In this document: in pieces, positions 1 to 9,429 of the stretch
How positions within the stretch are numbered: the stretch's first letter is position 1
Layout: every line of letters begins with the position of its first letter
Origin: Balanoglossus misakiensis
Lineage: Eukaryota; Hemichordata
Reading direction: 5' to 3'
Assembly (NCBI GenBank): GCA_040954595.2
Contig: CM082588.2
Coordinates: forward strand, 10,912,001-10,976,000
Length of the DNA: 64,000 nucleotides
Notes under the pieces: model-generated
What the model saw: the letters and a program-made list of their open reading frames with translations, nothing else
Told to the model about the DNA's origin: nothing
Databases searched by the model: none
Made by a program: the position numbers and the translations under genes

Positions 1-25
1 ACATATTTCACAGGCAGTCATTGTT

Positions 26-1105
26 TCATTTTTTTAAATTGCCACACATACAGTAGCCTGCATTCTCATAATATCGACTGGGAATGTATTTTTCTTTTTC
101 TTTAAGCTCAAATTGACCTACATTTGCATTTCTATAGTTGTCAGCTTTTGGACTTTTGTTCCTCAGCCAAAAAAGCATCACATATTCGTGTCGAAATATG
201 AGGGCCCACCTATTTTGAGGTGTAGAATTTTCACTGAATTCTAGCAGGCGTAGATGCTTTGCCTCTCTGCCTTCCATTGTGTTTAGGCCTAATCCCAGAC
301 TGAATTGCTTATAGATACTAGTGGTGTGTTTTGGGACTACATAACCAATGTGCCACACAGTATTATTGACATTCAGAAACAGGGAATGTAGATTAAAGTA
401 CCACCGACACTTATGCCTAAGTACAAGCAAATCTCCCTCATTTATGTTGAATCGTGAGAATAACAAAGTGATATCTCTAAGCAAGATACCAGTATATGTG
501 TAGAGAGCTAATTGAGCCCGACGCTTTGGTCTGTCTGTATCGCTTCTCAATGCTAATACCAATCCTATGAAATGCCAAGCAAGTTTGCGAGACTCCTCAC
601 CAGTGAAGCGATAAACCACATTAATGTTGGCATTTGACTTGACACTATTTTCATTGAAGTATTTTACAATCTTATTATACAACTTTCCAGCTTTTACTTG
701 ATATTTTAGGGCAGACAGGAATTTGTACAGATATGACTCGTTAGGTAGATTCTCAATTTTAACTCCATTTTCACGACCCTTTTCCGAAGTGTGGGCAACT
801 GCGTCAATCAGTAATCGTTGGAAGTAGTATTGCCATGCATTGTTCTTTAAATGCAATGGCTCAGCCTTGGCACAATCAATAAATCTACCCAACGGTGGTA
901 CAAATTCCTGTCTTGACCTCAGACTGGCTATAAATTGTGTGATTTTGGGTCGCACTGTTTTGGGCTTTCCAGTTTTAATTTTCTTAGTTGACTTCAACTT
1001 TTCAACAGCTTCTGCATCTTTAATTCTTTTCTGATATTTCCATTCATCCCACTTCTGACCTGGGCCAATTTCTGCTCCAATACAATCAATATCATTTTTG
1101 GAACG
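26..1105 (-). pseudogene. Main exon, downstream part: C-terminal half of the same protein after the frameshift
   Basis: This frame is open from 1105 to a stop at 26-28. The continuation is recognisable from residues encoded just after the homopolymer (IGPGQKWDEWKYQKRIKDAE) onward. Conserved-looking stretches are EPLHLKNNAW, VVYRFTGEESRKLAWHF, LGLGLNTMEGREAKH and FRHEYVMLFWLR, ending in a short cysteine motif (CMCGNLKK). These fit the C-terminal half of the same uncharacterised family, so the two parts plus the upstream exon would form one protein of roughly 880 residues without the shift. The N-terminal 100 bp of this part overlaps the other frame. The dense motif conservation suggests recent inactivation or an assembly error rather than old decay. 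Confidence 0.55.
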
Positions 1106-2160
1106 TTAGCAAATGAGCTGAAATACTTTGCTGCATTGCTTAGTTCTCCAGACACACTGGCCAATCCCTTCTGATCAAAGGGTAAAAGTGACACCTGAAA
1201 AGTTACATCAAGACTGCCAACTTTATATTTACGTTTCTCAATACACTCAAGGTCTTTTGACAATGCAATTGCAAATTCAATCATTATGGGGTCATCCTCT
1301 TTTATGTTTGCCCCTAATAGGAGAAAATTGTGGTCTGGGCTAGCAACACGGTGGGTCACATTCAAGAAACTAACTAGCCATGCAGTGGCCTGTCCATGTT
1401 TGCCAAACGGAGCCCCGTCAGCACCTATACTGATTTGAAATGAGCCCTCCTGTTTACCGAACCAGTTAAGAATATCAGGCTGTGTTTCCCCCATATTTAA
1501 ATATAAACTGGCAATCTTAATAAGCAACTCCTCAGGGTTTCTTTTTAAGCCGACTTGTTTGCCTTCAGATGATATAATTGGCTCAAGATTTCCAATGTCA
1601 AGGTTACTTACATACTGTACAACTTTTGTGTATGGGAGCAGTCTTGGTATTCTACAGCCAGAATGAATTTCTAATGCTTTCCTAGGATGTTTCAAGTTGG
1701 AGAACATCTGAAGTTCACTCTGCCTCAGACAGTTATATTTTCGTTTGGATAGTACTCCGCCCTCATACATAGTTCTGACACTCCTCACCAAATTGTTCTC
1801 ACTTTTCTCAAATTTACTGATGTATTTATCAAATACTGATGGCATTACTTTTTTACTGATTTGGGGAGAGGTTCTGAAGAATGTTTTCATTTGGTCAGGA
1901 GTGGCAGAATTAACAAGAGTATACCACAAACCATCAAGTGCTGCTTTTGGTGGATGTAGTACATTCGGTTTATTTATACCTTTGGCTGGGCTTACATCTG
2001 TAGTTGCTACATGAATATTTATGGCTGCTGATAAGGTTTCACACCTACGTTCATACTGTTGACGTCGCGACAGCTTCAAAGATTCACTATTATCTGCACA
2101 TACTTCAGTGTTCTTGTGGACCCATTTAGAGCGTTTCACATTAACAACATCAACAGGAAT
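994..2160 (-). pseudogene. Main exon, upstream part: conserved multicopy animal protein, possibly transposase-derived, before a frameshift
   Basis: Open from the predicted acceptor at 2160 through about 1,095. No ATG is needed because the frame continues from the upstream exon. Motifs include SIGADGAPFGKHGQATAW, HNFLLLGANIKEDDP and GELSNAAKYFSSFANV. From memory these are hallmarks of a large uncharacterised family abundant in cnidarians, molluscs and chordates. The Asp in GADGAPFG could be a catalytic acid of an RNase H-like DDE fold, but I cannot prove that. Downstream of about 1,095 this frame becomes unrelated to the family and stops at 994, while the family sequence continues in another frame. 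The break coincides with a run of five T at 1095-1099. It is either a pseudogenising indel or a sequence error. Confidence 0.55.
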
Positions 2161-2513
2161 CTGAAAGATTAAGTGTGTGATAAATATATACTAATTAGAA
2201 TATAATCATTATATATAAAATAAAATCTTCTTACAAGTTAATCATTAATTTAAATGTCCTTGATAAGAAATACACACGTGTAGCCTGTATTTTTCTGACA
2301 ACTTCTGCAATAAAAATCCTAAAAAATATACATAGTTTGTTGGAAAACCTAGATGTTTTGCATCAAAGCTGAACCCATTTTGTTATCATTGTTTACACAG
2401 GATCATGTGACATGAAGTTCAAAAAGCGAATTTGGGCTAAAATTTGAAGAGGATTTATACAAATCTGAGATTTTTAAAATTATGACTAAGTCTATTTATC
2501 TGATCTAGCTTAC
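2161..2513 (-). other. Predicted intron, phase 0, GT-AG
   Basis: On the minus strand the donor is AAG|GTAAGC at 2514/2513 and the acceptor is ATCTTTCAG|ATT at 2161/2160. Both flanking exons are open in the same frame and the junction falls between codons. The 353-bp interval is AT-rich with stops in the coding frame. The acceptor tract is pyrimidine-rich. Transcript evidence has not been seen. Confidence 0.6.
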
Positions 2514-2957
2514 CTTTCTCTTATTATTCTTTGTAGCTAAGATCTCACAAATCTTACTGTTCTTCTTCTCTAGTCTAGCTAGCTGGGTTGAGGATCTTTT
2601 TACTAGTCTCCTAGCTGCACTCAACTTATTCAACTTATCCTGAATTATGCTTTCTTCCTCATCTCTCTTTCTCTTTCTCTGTCTACACCACTCTCCTAAG
2701 TTAAACCTGTGTTTAGTCTGTCCTCTCTTTGTTCTAACTACCAATAGGTTGTTGGCCACGCTCCCAGACAAAGATCTAGTCTTCAATTTCTCCTGATATA
2801 GTTGTTGTAAACACTTCTCTTCAGCTACCTGTCTCGCTATCTTTTGGTCCTTTGCCCACTGGCCTATGTTGAAGTAACTTTTCCCTTTTCTATTCGGCAT
2901 AACAATAGACAAACTTTTAAGAAGTGCGCTACTCCTGTTGAATAGTTTGCCCCACAT
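2514..2957 (-). CDS. First visible coding exon of an uncharacterised gene (N-terminal basic, coiled-coil part)
   Basis: About 148 residues, rich in Lys, Arg, Gln and Glu. Two related stretches are seen (FNIGQWAKDQK and FNLGEWCRQRK), so the exon may hold a degenerate internal repeat. A likely coiled coil follows (KLNKLSAARRLVKRSSTQLA). The exon ends with AAG directly before GTAAGC, a strong splice donor, and the frame stops two codons later, so splicing rather than termination is expected. The first in-frame ATG is at 2957-2955. Just upstream a pyrimidine-rich stretch ending in CAG (2974-2976) looks like a splice acceptor, so a 5' exon beyond 2973 is likely and the true start is uncertain. I do not recognise a domain. 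A DNA-binding role for the basic region is only an inference. Confidence 0.5.
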
Positions 2958-2973
2958 GGCTCTAAATCTATAC

Positions 2974-3807
2974 CTGAAAAGGGTGAACAAGAGAAATATC
3001 TTTACAATAATTATCTATCCGAGGGAAGCAAAAACAAAACACCTGCTCATTATACTTCCTCCAGAAATTGAGGTCAAAGGTGACATAGAAAGAATGTGGG
3101 TAACCTTACCATAACAATCTCGCCCATTCATTTTTTTCTTATTTCGTTTTCACCCTCGAATTTCCAGCGAATTATATCAAGAATATATTTTAGCACAAAC
3201 TATTGGTTTCTGATTTTTCAGTTACGGTCTTATTTTCTGTCAATTCTATGAACAATATCACCATGTCGCCGAAAATTCGAAGCGCCGCCATTACAATCAA
3301 TGTAACCCGTGCTGCTGCCAAGGAACACACAGGGTCGTATATTTTCGCTTGGTATGATTTCGTCATATTGCTTGTAGCAGCATTTTAAACATGGAATCCT
3401 ATGTTTACGTATAAAAGACTAAATTCGTATGGTTTTCAAATTGAAAAAAACAATTCTGTGAAGCTGAATCGTTGTAATTTTTAGTGTTTGTTTATGGTTG
3501 CTTAGGACGGCTTCTGCTATAGCAACGGCCAGGGACTGTCAGCGGGTGATCAAAATGTTCAAGTTATTTGGCTGATACACATAAATAACACAGCAGAATC
3601 GCAACTTTATTTCATATTGTCTCTGACATCTTGCTAATTTTACTAAACAAAACTTGGAATAAAGCAATATTACTCACCGAATTATGCTGTGCATCGACAG
3701 CTGTGTTCGATCGCGAACGCCATTACTGTGTCTAATTAAATATTCATGAGCTTCATAGGCTGCCACGGAAATACTGCCCATAGGTGGCGTCGTTCAAGCT
3801 GTAGTGA
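2974..3807. other. Non-coding, AT-rich interval
   Basis: It lies between the minus-strand gene and the gypsy fragment. Its only notable signal is the candidate acceptor at 2974-2976 for the minus-strand gene. Open frames here are short and carry no recognisable motif. A promoter for the minus-strand gene could lie here but none was identified. Confidence 0.4.
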
Positions 3808-3810
3808 CAG

Positions 3811-5436
3811 GTGGTGGTTCCCAGAGTGTATCGTAACCAGGTGATGAGACTAGCCCATGAATCAGTGCTGGGTGGTCACCACGGAACTCACAAGACCACA
3901 GACAAGATCCTCAGCAACTTCGTTTGGCCTGGGCTAACATCAGATGTTTCCCGTTACTGTCAGTCCTGTGATTCATGTCAACGGACACAACCAAAGGGAC
4001 GGGTGACCAAGGTACCACTTGGAAGTATGCCACTAATAGATATCCCTTTCCTACGTATTGCAGTAGACCTGGTTGGCCCTATTCATCCATGCACTGAACG
4101 CAAGAATAGGTACATACTTACTGTTGTTGATTATGCAACACGCTATCCGGAGGCTGTTGCATTGACTAACATTGATACCAAGACTGTTGCAGAGGCGCTC
4201 CTGGACATCTACTCAAGAGTGGGGTGTCCACGTGAAATTCTGACAGATCAAGGAACTCAATTTACATCAGATGTGATGCGTGAGGTCAGCCGGCTTTTGT
4301 CTATAAAGCAGATGACTACCACCCCATACCACCCAGCATTCAATGGTCTAGTGGAACGGTTCAATGGTACATTGAAACTCATGCTCAGGAAGATGTGTGA
4401 GGAACGTCCAGCATATTGGGATCGTTATCTGAATGCTTTACTATTTGCCTACAGAGAAACGCCTCAATCGAGCACAGGATTCTCTCCGTTTGAGTTACTT
4501 TATGGGAGGAGTGTGCGTGGTCCAATGGCTATCTTGAAAGAACTATGGACTGGAGAGATCAGTGAACCAGAAACCAAAACGACTTATCAATACATCCTTG
4601 ATCTTCAAAAGAAATTAAAGAAGGCATGCGATTTAGCAAGACAAGAACTGAAGATATCACAAGGCAAATACAAGTCCTACTACAATAGAAAGGCCAAATG
4701 GAGGAAGTTCAACAAAGGTGACGAGGTGTTATTGCTACTACCTACTGACCATAATAAACTACTTATGCACTGGAAGGGTCCTTTTCCAGTGGTGGAGAAA
4801 GCGAGCAATATGGATTACAAGATTGACTTTGGTCATAGGGTGAAAACATTCCATGCCAACCCGTTGAAGAGGTACTATCGAAGAACTGATCAGCTAGATG
4901 AAGTATCAGCTGGACTTCTTGAGATTGTGTGTGTATCTGTGATAGATGAGCAGAGTTATGAATCTTCAGAAGTACAAGAGAACACAGGGGTTAAAGTAAA
5001 CGATGACTTACTGCGGGTTCCTGCATTCAAGCAGAAAGAATTTGCTGCAGATGTGAATGTATGTGACAACTTGTCAGACATACAGAAGCAAGTGGTGAGG
5101 AGGTTGCTGATCAATTACAAAGATATGTTAACTGATATTCGTGGTAACACCAACCTGGGTTTCCATGACATCAAGTTGATGGATCCAACACCAGTATGCA
5201 GTAGGCCATACCCCATCCCTCATGCACTCCGTGAAGCAGTGAAAGATGAAGTCAAAACGATGATTAAGATGGGAGTAGCTGAACCTTCAGAGAGTCCATA
5301 TGCTGTTCCACTGGTAATGGTGAAGAAATCTGATGGGTCCAATCGTTGTTGTGTTGACATGAGAAAGCTCAATCGCATAACAGTGTTTGATGCAGAGCCT
5401 ACACCAGACCTGAGTGAGCTTTTTGCTTTTTGCTAA
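3811..5436 (+). pseudogene. Integrase plus N-terminal part of reverse transcriptase, Ty3/gypsy type
   Basis: About 541 codons, open from a point just after a stop at 3805-3807. There is no convincing ATG, as expected for a 5'-truncated copy. Residues 10-60 hold the HHCC zinc-binding domain (His16, His23, Cys53, Cys56). The integrase core follows with Asp86, Asp146 and Glu182, and the last two are exactly 35 residues apart (DD35E). About residue 310 comes the GPF module (WKGPFPVV) typical of gypsy integrases. The last ~90 residues match the beginning of a gypsy reverse transcriptase (SRPYPIPHALREAV, VDMRKLNRIT). The frame is lost at a 7-bp tandem duplication at 5419-5432, which introduces a stop. 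All three integrase catalytic acids remain, yet the element cannot make a complete polyprotein. Confidence 0.8.
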
Positions 5437-5820
5437 GTTATCCAAGGATCACTATTTCACTAAAGTAGATCTCAGCAAAGAATATTGGCAAGTCCCGTTG
5501 ACTGATAATTCTAAACAATTGACGGCATTTATCACGCATGATGGGCTATACCAATTTATCAAAATGCCTTTCGGACTTGTAAATAGTGCTGCGACTTTTA
5601 GCAGAATTATGAGGAGATTGTTAAGAGATATGAAGAACGTAGACAACTATATCGATCACATACTGATCCACACTGCATCATGGGAAGAACATATCAAGAC
5701 AATTACAGATTTGATGAGCAGACTACGAAAGGCAAAGTTAACAGCGAGACCAACTAAGTGTTATGTGGGTTATGAGCAGATCGATTTCCTGGGTCATGTG
5801 GTTGGTCATGGTGAACTAGT
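5433..5820 (+). pseudogene. Reverse transcriptase palm of the same gypsy fragment, inactive
   Basis: The reverse transcriptase continues in a second frame after the duplication at 5419-5432. Recognisable blocks are FTKVDLSKEYWQVPL (first catalytic Asp), FIKMPFGLVNSAATF and NYIDHILIH. The last should read Y-x-D-D in a working enzyme. Here the second Asp is His, so catalysis would be lost even without the frameshift. The family match ends near FLGHVVGHGEL at about 5,820. The open frame runs on to 6028, but the sequence there is not reverse transcriptase and contains the tandem repeat annotated below. RNase H is absent. Confidence 0.75.
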
Positions 5821-5924
5821 CCTGTTTCAAAATGACCTACATTACAGGTCCTATGCACACGTATTACATGTTCTGATTGGTTTATCCACTTCTCTAAGGT
5901 CCACTTGCGGCTCGCTGATTGGAG

Positions 5925-6175
5925 GGACCTTATGTGTTAGGTCTTATTACTATGTATTATTCACCAGACCTTGTAGGTTAGGTCTTATTACAATGCATTA
6001 TTCACTTTACAGCTCCCTGATTGGTTAATGTGTAGGTCTGGTCCTCCAGTGTTCACTGCCTCATTATGCAGGACCTTGTAGGTTAGGTCTTATTAATATG
6101 TATTTATTCACCATACAGCTCCCTGATTGGTTAACGTGTCAGTCTGGTCCCCCCAGTGTTCACTGCCTCATTGTG
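5925..6175 (+). repeat. Short tandem repeat, unit about 104 bp, two full copies and one partial
   Basis: Copies begin near 5967 and 6071, each with GACCTTGTAGGTTAGGTCTT, then TATTCACC or a variant, then AGCTCCCTGATTGGTTAA, a CCAGTGTTCACTGCCTCATT block, and end before the next GGACC. A shorter, diverged copy covers 5925-5965 (GGGACCTTATGTGTTAGGTC). It directly follows the truncated reverse transcriptase, so it may derive from the element's 3' region or be independent. Confidence 0.7.
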
Positions 6176-7166
6176 AAATGTCCCATGTGCTTCCTGGCTA
6201 GCGTTGTGGTAACATATTATTCGGGGTGTCCGCAGATCGTTCATTGATTTTCTGAGAAATAGCCTAACTGATACTATCTCCAACATAAACCGCACCCTGG
6301 AAAGATTAAATGATCTTTTAGGTGGACTTTGAAAATCTGATTAACTCATCTAAGCATTTTAGCTAAGTTGTATATTTTTTAATTATAATCATACAAAATA
6401 CTTAAAAAATAAAAACAATGTTCAGTTTTAATACCCACTGATGAGGGGAAACATCAGTTTCAAATTCTTTTCATGGGAGCGCTTGAGCAGAGTTATGAGT
6501 TTTGCTCTGTGAAAGAAAATGGGGGGATTTCAAAATTTTGGCAGTTCGGAAGGGGGATTTCAAAATATTTCGGGTTGTGAAAGGGGGGGGGGGCATGTGA
6601 AAATTAGCGGTAAAAGATGAATTCCCCCCCCCCCCCCCTCCAGAGGTGTTTGTGAATGCAGCCTAAGAAAGAAAAAATGTGAAATGGGTCAAATATGGGC
6701 CGGACGTGCCCATTCAACTCAATTTACTTTTGTTTGCTTTAAGTAGGAATTGATCACAGCTATATTTATTTTGGACACCTGAGCGACAAGAAAACAATCT
6801 GATTCTACATTTTAAAAAGCGTCATTGGAAAAGCACTGCAATTTTGTTTCTTGCTTTAAAAAAGTTTGGGGTGGCATGTAATAATTAAGGTGTGTCTAAA
6901 TTACTAATTTGGTGCACCTCAAAGCCCTTAGCCAATGTAAATTATATCCTGCATTGTATTCATGAAGGATATCCTCCCGCGAGGTCAATGCCATTCAATG
7001 TCAAACAGTCTCAACAAAGACCATTGGACACTCATAGCCGTTTTGTATGAAAGTGACTGGAGTACGAGATGAGTTTCATGACAACAACAAATCATGCTCA
7101 GTCTCGCTGCAGGGTCTATAATTTCAATAACGGCTAGACGCTGGACACTATCTTAGGTAACACTTT
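6176..7166. other. Non-coding interval with G and C homopolymer tracts
   Basis: No gene recognised. At 6510-6640 there are related short stretches ending in GGGGGATTTCAAAAT, then a G run of about 11 near 6582 and a C run of about 15 near 6624. The G and C tracts are opposite in sense and could pair as a hairpin about 30 nt apart. Such tracts are error-prone in sequencing, so their lengths are not reliable. Confidence 0.4.
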
Positions 7167-7222
7167 AGGGTCATAGTGCTGGAACGACATGTTTAAACAG
7201 GTCGTTCCGGCACTCTGACCCT
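7167..7222. repeat. Inverted repeat (hairpin), 22-bp arms
   Basis: Arms 7167-7188 and 7201-7222 are complementary with two mismatches (AGGGTCATAGTGCTGGAACG against the reverse complement of its partner), with a 12-nt loop. Just downstream, short repeats of the type GTCGTTTCAGCCC occur at 7230-7280. It may be one end of an unidentified element. Confidence 0.65.
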
Positions 7223-7889
7223 TTCGGCCCCAGTCGTTTCAGCCCCCATTTTCCACGACCCAAGTCGTTACAGCCCGGACAGTAACACCCCAAACATTTC
7301 AACACTTATCAGGGAAGACCTTAGCCCAACTATTAAAACTTGGCTTGAACCTACTTAAGTTCTCCGCATGAAATATGAGCGAGCGTTGTCAGAGGACGAC
7401 AGCTACGCACACTTTGGGCATGACCGAATCAAACAGAATTGAATATTCTATATTCGGAAAAAACACCTTATCTCCGTTTTGCCGTTGACAAACCGATTTC
7501 TGTCATGACAGTTACTCCCGGGGACTGTGACAGACCATATACAGACAGTAGAGGCCGCGCGCTGGGGGTCTACACAAGTCACTACAGCTGATGTAAGCAA
7601 GTACAACATGCTTTGCTTGCAGGAATGTTCCATTTTCAATAGAGGGGTGTGTATATTCAGAGGGAATGTCAGTCGGGGCCCTGGCTGGCAACATGCGGCG
7701 TATATATTGACAATCTTAGCCGGGAGACCAGGGCGTCGATCTAAAATACAACGCTCGGGGACAGTCGAGCAAGTCCTGCTGAGCTGAAAGATAGTAGTCT
7801 TGGCAACGATCGAGGTCGCTTAGTAACAAATGGATAACGAGTGATCTATCAAATGTTGACGGGCGCCAGTGGTTGGATGATATAATTAA

Positions 7890-8393
7890 AGGCACGTAAG
7901 CTGTAACTGGATAAAAAATTAAAGTTTTAAATAATCTCATATATGCTTTTAATTATGTCTATTAAATGCTATTTCATGATAATATATCAAGCTCAACACT
8001 TATTTATGACAAAATGGCCAAAAATTAAAGAAAAACGAAAATTCCTGCAATTTTAAAAAAAGCGCAATATTGCAATGAAAAATGAAAATCTGATGTCTCA
8101 GTGGTGTACATTTACTTCCATGAGCTCAAGTGGATGAGATCATGTTTTGTTTATGAAGTTTCACAACCGGAAATGCAACATTTTCATTGTTTCTTGCATT
8201 TTCCCACGGTGGCGGCCATAATCGCTTGCGGCAAAGCTTTATTATTTATCTGGTTAAAACTTGCATATGCACTCATACTTAGGGTTTATAATGCTTGTGT
8301 ATTGTTCACTACCTCCATCTGCATGGACTAATGGTAGTGCAGTTTGAAACAAAAATTATGAAAATTATCCCAAAAGTTACACCTTACGTGCCT
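7890..8393. mobile_element. Nested TTAA-flanked miniature transposon (Kolobok- or piggyBac-type target site)
   Basis: A 504-bp segment has 18-bp terminal inverted repeats with one mismatch (AGGCACGTAAGCTGTAAC at 7890-7907 and the reverse complement of AGGCACGTAAGGTGTAAC at 8376-8393). It is flanked on both sides by TTAA (7886-7889 and 8394-8397). TTAA target sites are used by piggyBac and Kolobok elements. The AGG start fits Kolobok better than the CCC start of piggyBac, but this rests on termini only. It lies wholly inside the element at 7717-8644 and is therefore the younger insertion. No transposase is encoded. Confidence 0.75.
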
Positions 8394-8568
8394 TTAACAA
8401 AGCTTGGTTATGAATATTCATACACTTTCAAAACCACTCCCACATCCCATCGCGGGAATTTCACACATGACTCCACCTCTATTTCCTTATTTAGAAGGCG
8501 ACGATGTCATGTGGTTAACATTGAGTGACCAATTAGCTTACACGCAAGATTTACCACACGTGTCGTTC

Positions 8569-8590
8569 TACGAACAGAATTCTGTTCGTA
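8569..8590. repeat. 22-bp perfect palindrome beside the right transposon end
   Basis: TACGAACAGAA followed by its exact reverse complement, centred on GAATTC. It sits 6 bp inside the right terminal inverted repeat of the 7717-8644 element, with no counterpart seen at the left end. Confidence 0.8.
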
Positions 8591-8956
8591 AATAGAGACT
8601 GTCCCCGGGCGTTTCTTTTCCCCGACGCCCTGGTCTCCAGGCTATGACAATCTCGCTGATAGGCGCAGCTGGAATTTATGTTTCTGTGGTATGATTATTG
8701 TATTTTATCAATGCACAATCACGATGGGCGAGTTTCAAGCAAGCAATTGGATTCGCTTCAATCCCTCACTAAAATCTAGACTGCACCACTGTATAATAAC
8801 ACAATACAGTCTTCTAGCCTCATGGTATAAACAGGAACTCTTGTCTGCTGGACATCCGTGTACTTTGGTCTACTGAGTGAACGCGTTACGTATAGAGGTA
8901 GCGCAAAGTGAAAACCTATTTAAGGCAGCCACAACAATCAGTGTTGACGTACATAC

Positions 8957-9059
8957 AATCTGACTAAAATCGCAGTTGGTATGACGACAGCATACTAATA
9001 ATACTGTACCACATAAGTAAAAGACGTCGTCGTACCATACATCTGATTTTATTCAGATT
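8957..9059. repeat. Foldback hairpin element, copy 1
   Basis: About 103 bp. The left arm (from AATCTGACTAAAATCGCAG) pairs with the right arm (ending CATCTGATTTTATTCAGATT) with mismatches. The inner part of the arms includes ATGACGAC/GTCGTCGT. It has the same termini as the hairpin at 9321-9429, so both belong to one miniature foldback family. Confidence 0.65.
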
Positions 9060-9077
9060 ACTGCATATTTGCATATA

Positions 9078-9284
9078 CTGTGAAACAAGTTATTTTCGCG
9101 AGCAATACATTTTCGCGAGATACGTGAGAGCCAAAATGGTATGAAAATAAGAGGTCGCATAATTATTTTTGAAGATAACGATGCAGTGAATGAAATAAGA
9201 GAACGCGAAAATTAATACTCGCGAAACAGTAGCCTCTCTCGATATCGTGAAAATTTCAACTCGCTAAAATAAAGTGTTTTACAG
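9078..9284. mobile_element. Miniature inverted-repeat element with TA target duplication
   Basis: A 207-bp segment bounded by CTGTGAAACAAGTTATTTTC at the left and an imperfect reverse complement at the right (reading inward CTGTAAAACACTTTATTTTA), with GCGAG following in both arms. TA flanks both ends (9076-9077 and 9285-9286), the target site of Tc1/mariner transposons. It has several internal TTCGCGAG/CTCGCGAA motifs and no coding capacity. Confidence 0.65.
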
Positions 9285-9320
9285 TAGTTTATGTATGTAA
9301 AGTGTTCCTGATGTTAACAC

Positions 9321-9429
9321 AATCTGTTTGAAATCAGATGTAGGCCTAGGGAATGGCGACGTAGTTTTTTGATGCTGCGACAGCATAAAAAACACGTCGC
9401 CGTTCCCTACATCTGATTTTAATCAGATT
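9321..9429. repeat. Foldback hairpin element, copy 2
   Basis: The left arm 9321-9377 and right arm 9381-9429 are complementary over most of their length. They share CAGATGTAG/CTACATCTG, GGCGACGT/ACGTCGCC and ATGCTG/CAGCAT. The loop is only a few bases. Flanking GTTAAC occurs on both sides (9313-9318 and 9433-9438), but that motif is itself palindromic. Confidence 0.7.

Larger units (their letters stand above)
3808..5820 (+). mobile_element. Truncated Ty3/gypsy retrotransposon fragment with integrase before reverse transcriptase (Gmr1-like order)
   Basis: The fragment carries an integrase zinc-binding domain, integrase core and C-terminal GPF module, followed by the start and palm of a reverse transcriptase. 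It then ends abruptly. Standard Ty3/gypsy elements have reverse transcriptase and RNase H before integrase. The reverse order with gypsy-like sequence is the defining feature of the Gmr1 group described by Goodwin and Poulter in deuterostomes. Gag and protease are missing upstream and RNase H is missing downstream. No flanking long terminal repeats were found. It is a dead 5'- and 3'-truncated copy. Confidence 0.75.
7717..8644. mobile_element. Non-autonomous DNA transposon with ~48-bp terminal inverted repeats and a 9-bp target duplication
   Basis: The left end (7717-7766) starts TAGCCGGGAGACCAGGGCG and the right end (8597-8644) is its imperfect reverse complement (TAGCCTGGAGACCAGGGCG read inward). 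The match continues through CGGGGACAGTC. Directly outside both ends is TGACAATCT (7708-7716 and 8645-8653), a perfect 9-bp direct repeat consistent with a target-site duplication. Nine-base duplications are typical of Mutator-like elements, and an 8-base reading would fit hAT, so the superfamily is open. There is no transposase inside. The interior is largely occupied by a second element at 7890-8393. Confidence 0.8.

Noticed and set aside
5820-6028. C-terminal extension of the reverse-transcriptase frame
   Set aside because: The frame stays open, but residues after GHGEL do not resemble reverse transcriptase and are encoded by the tandem repeat.
3811-6175. Long terminal repeats around the gypsy fragment
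   Set aside because: No matching direct repeats flank the fragment, and both ends of pol are truncated.
7448-8876. Several overlapping 60-86 residue frames on both strands around the nested transposons
   Set aside because: Short, overlapping, no motif, and lying in transposon termini or interior non-coding DNA.
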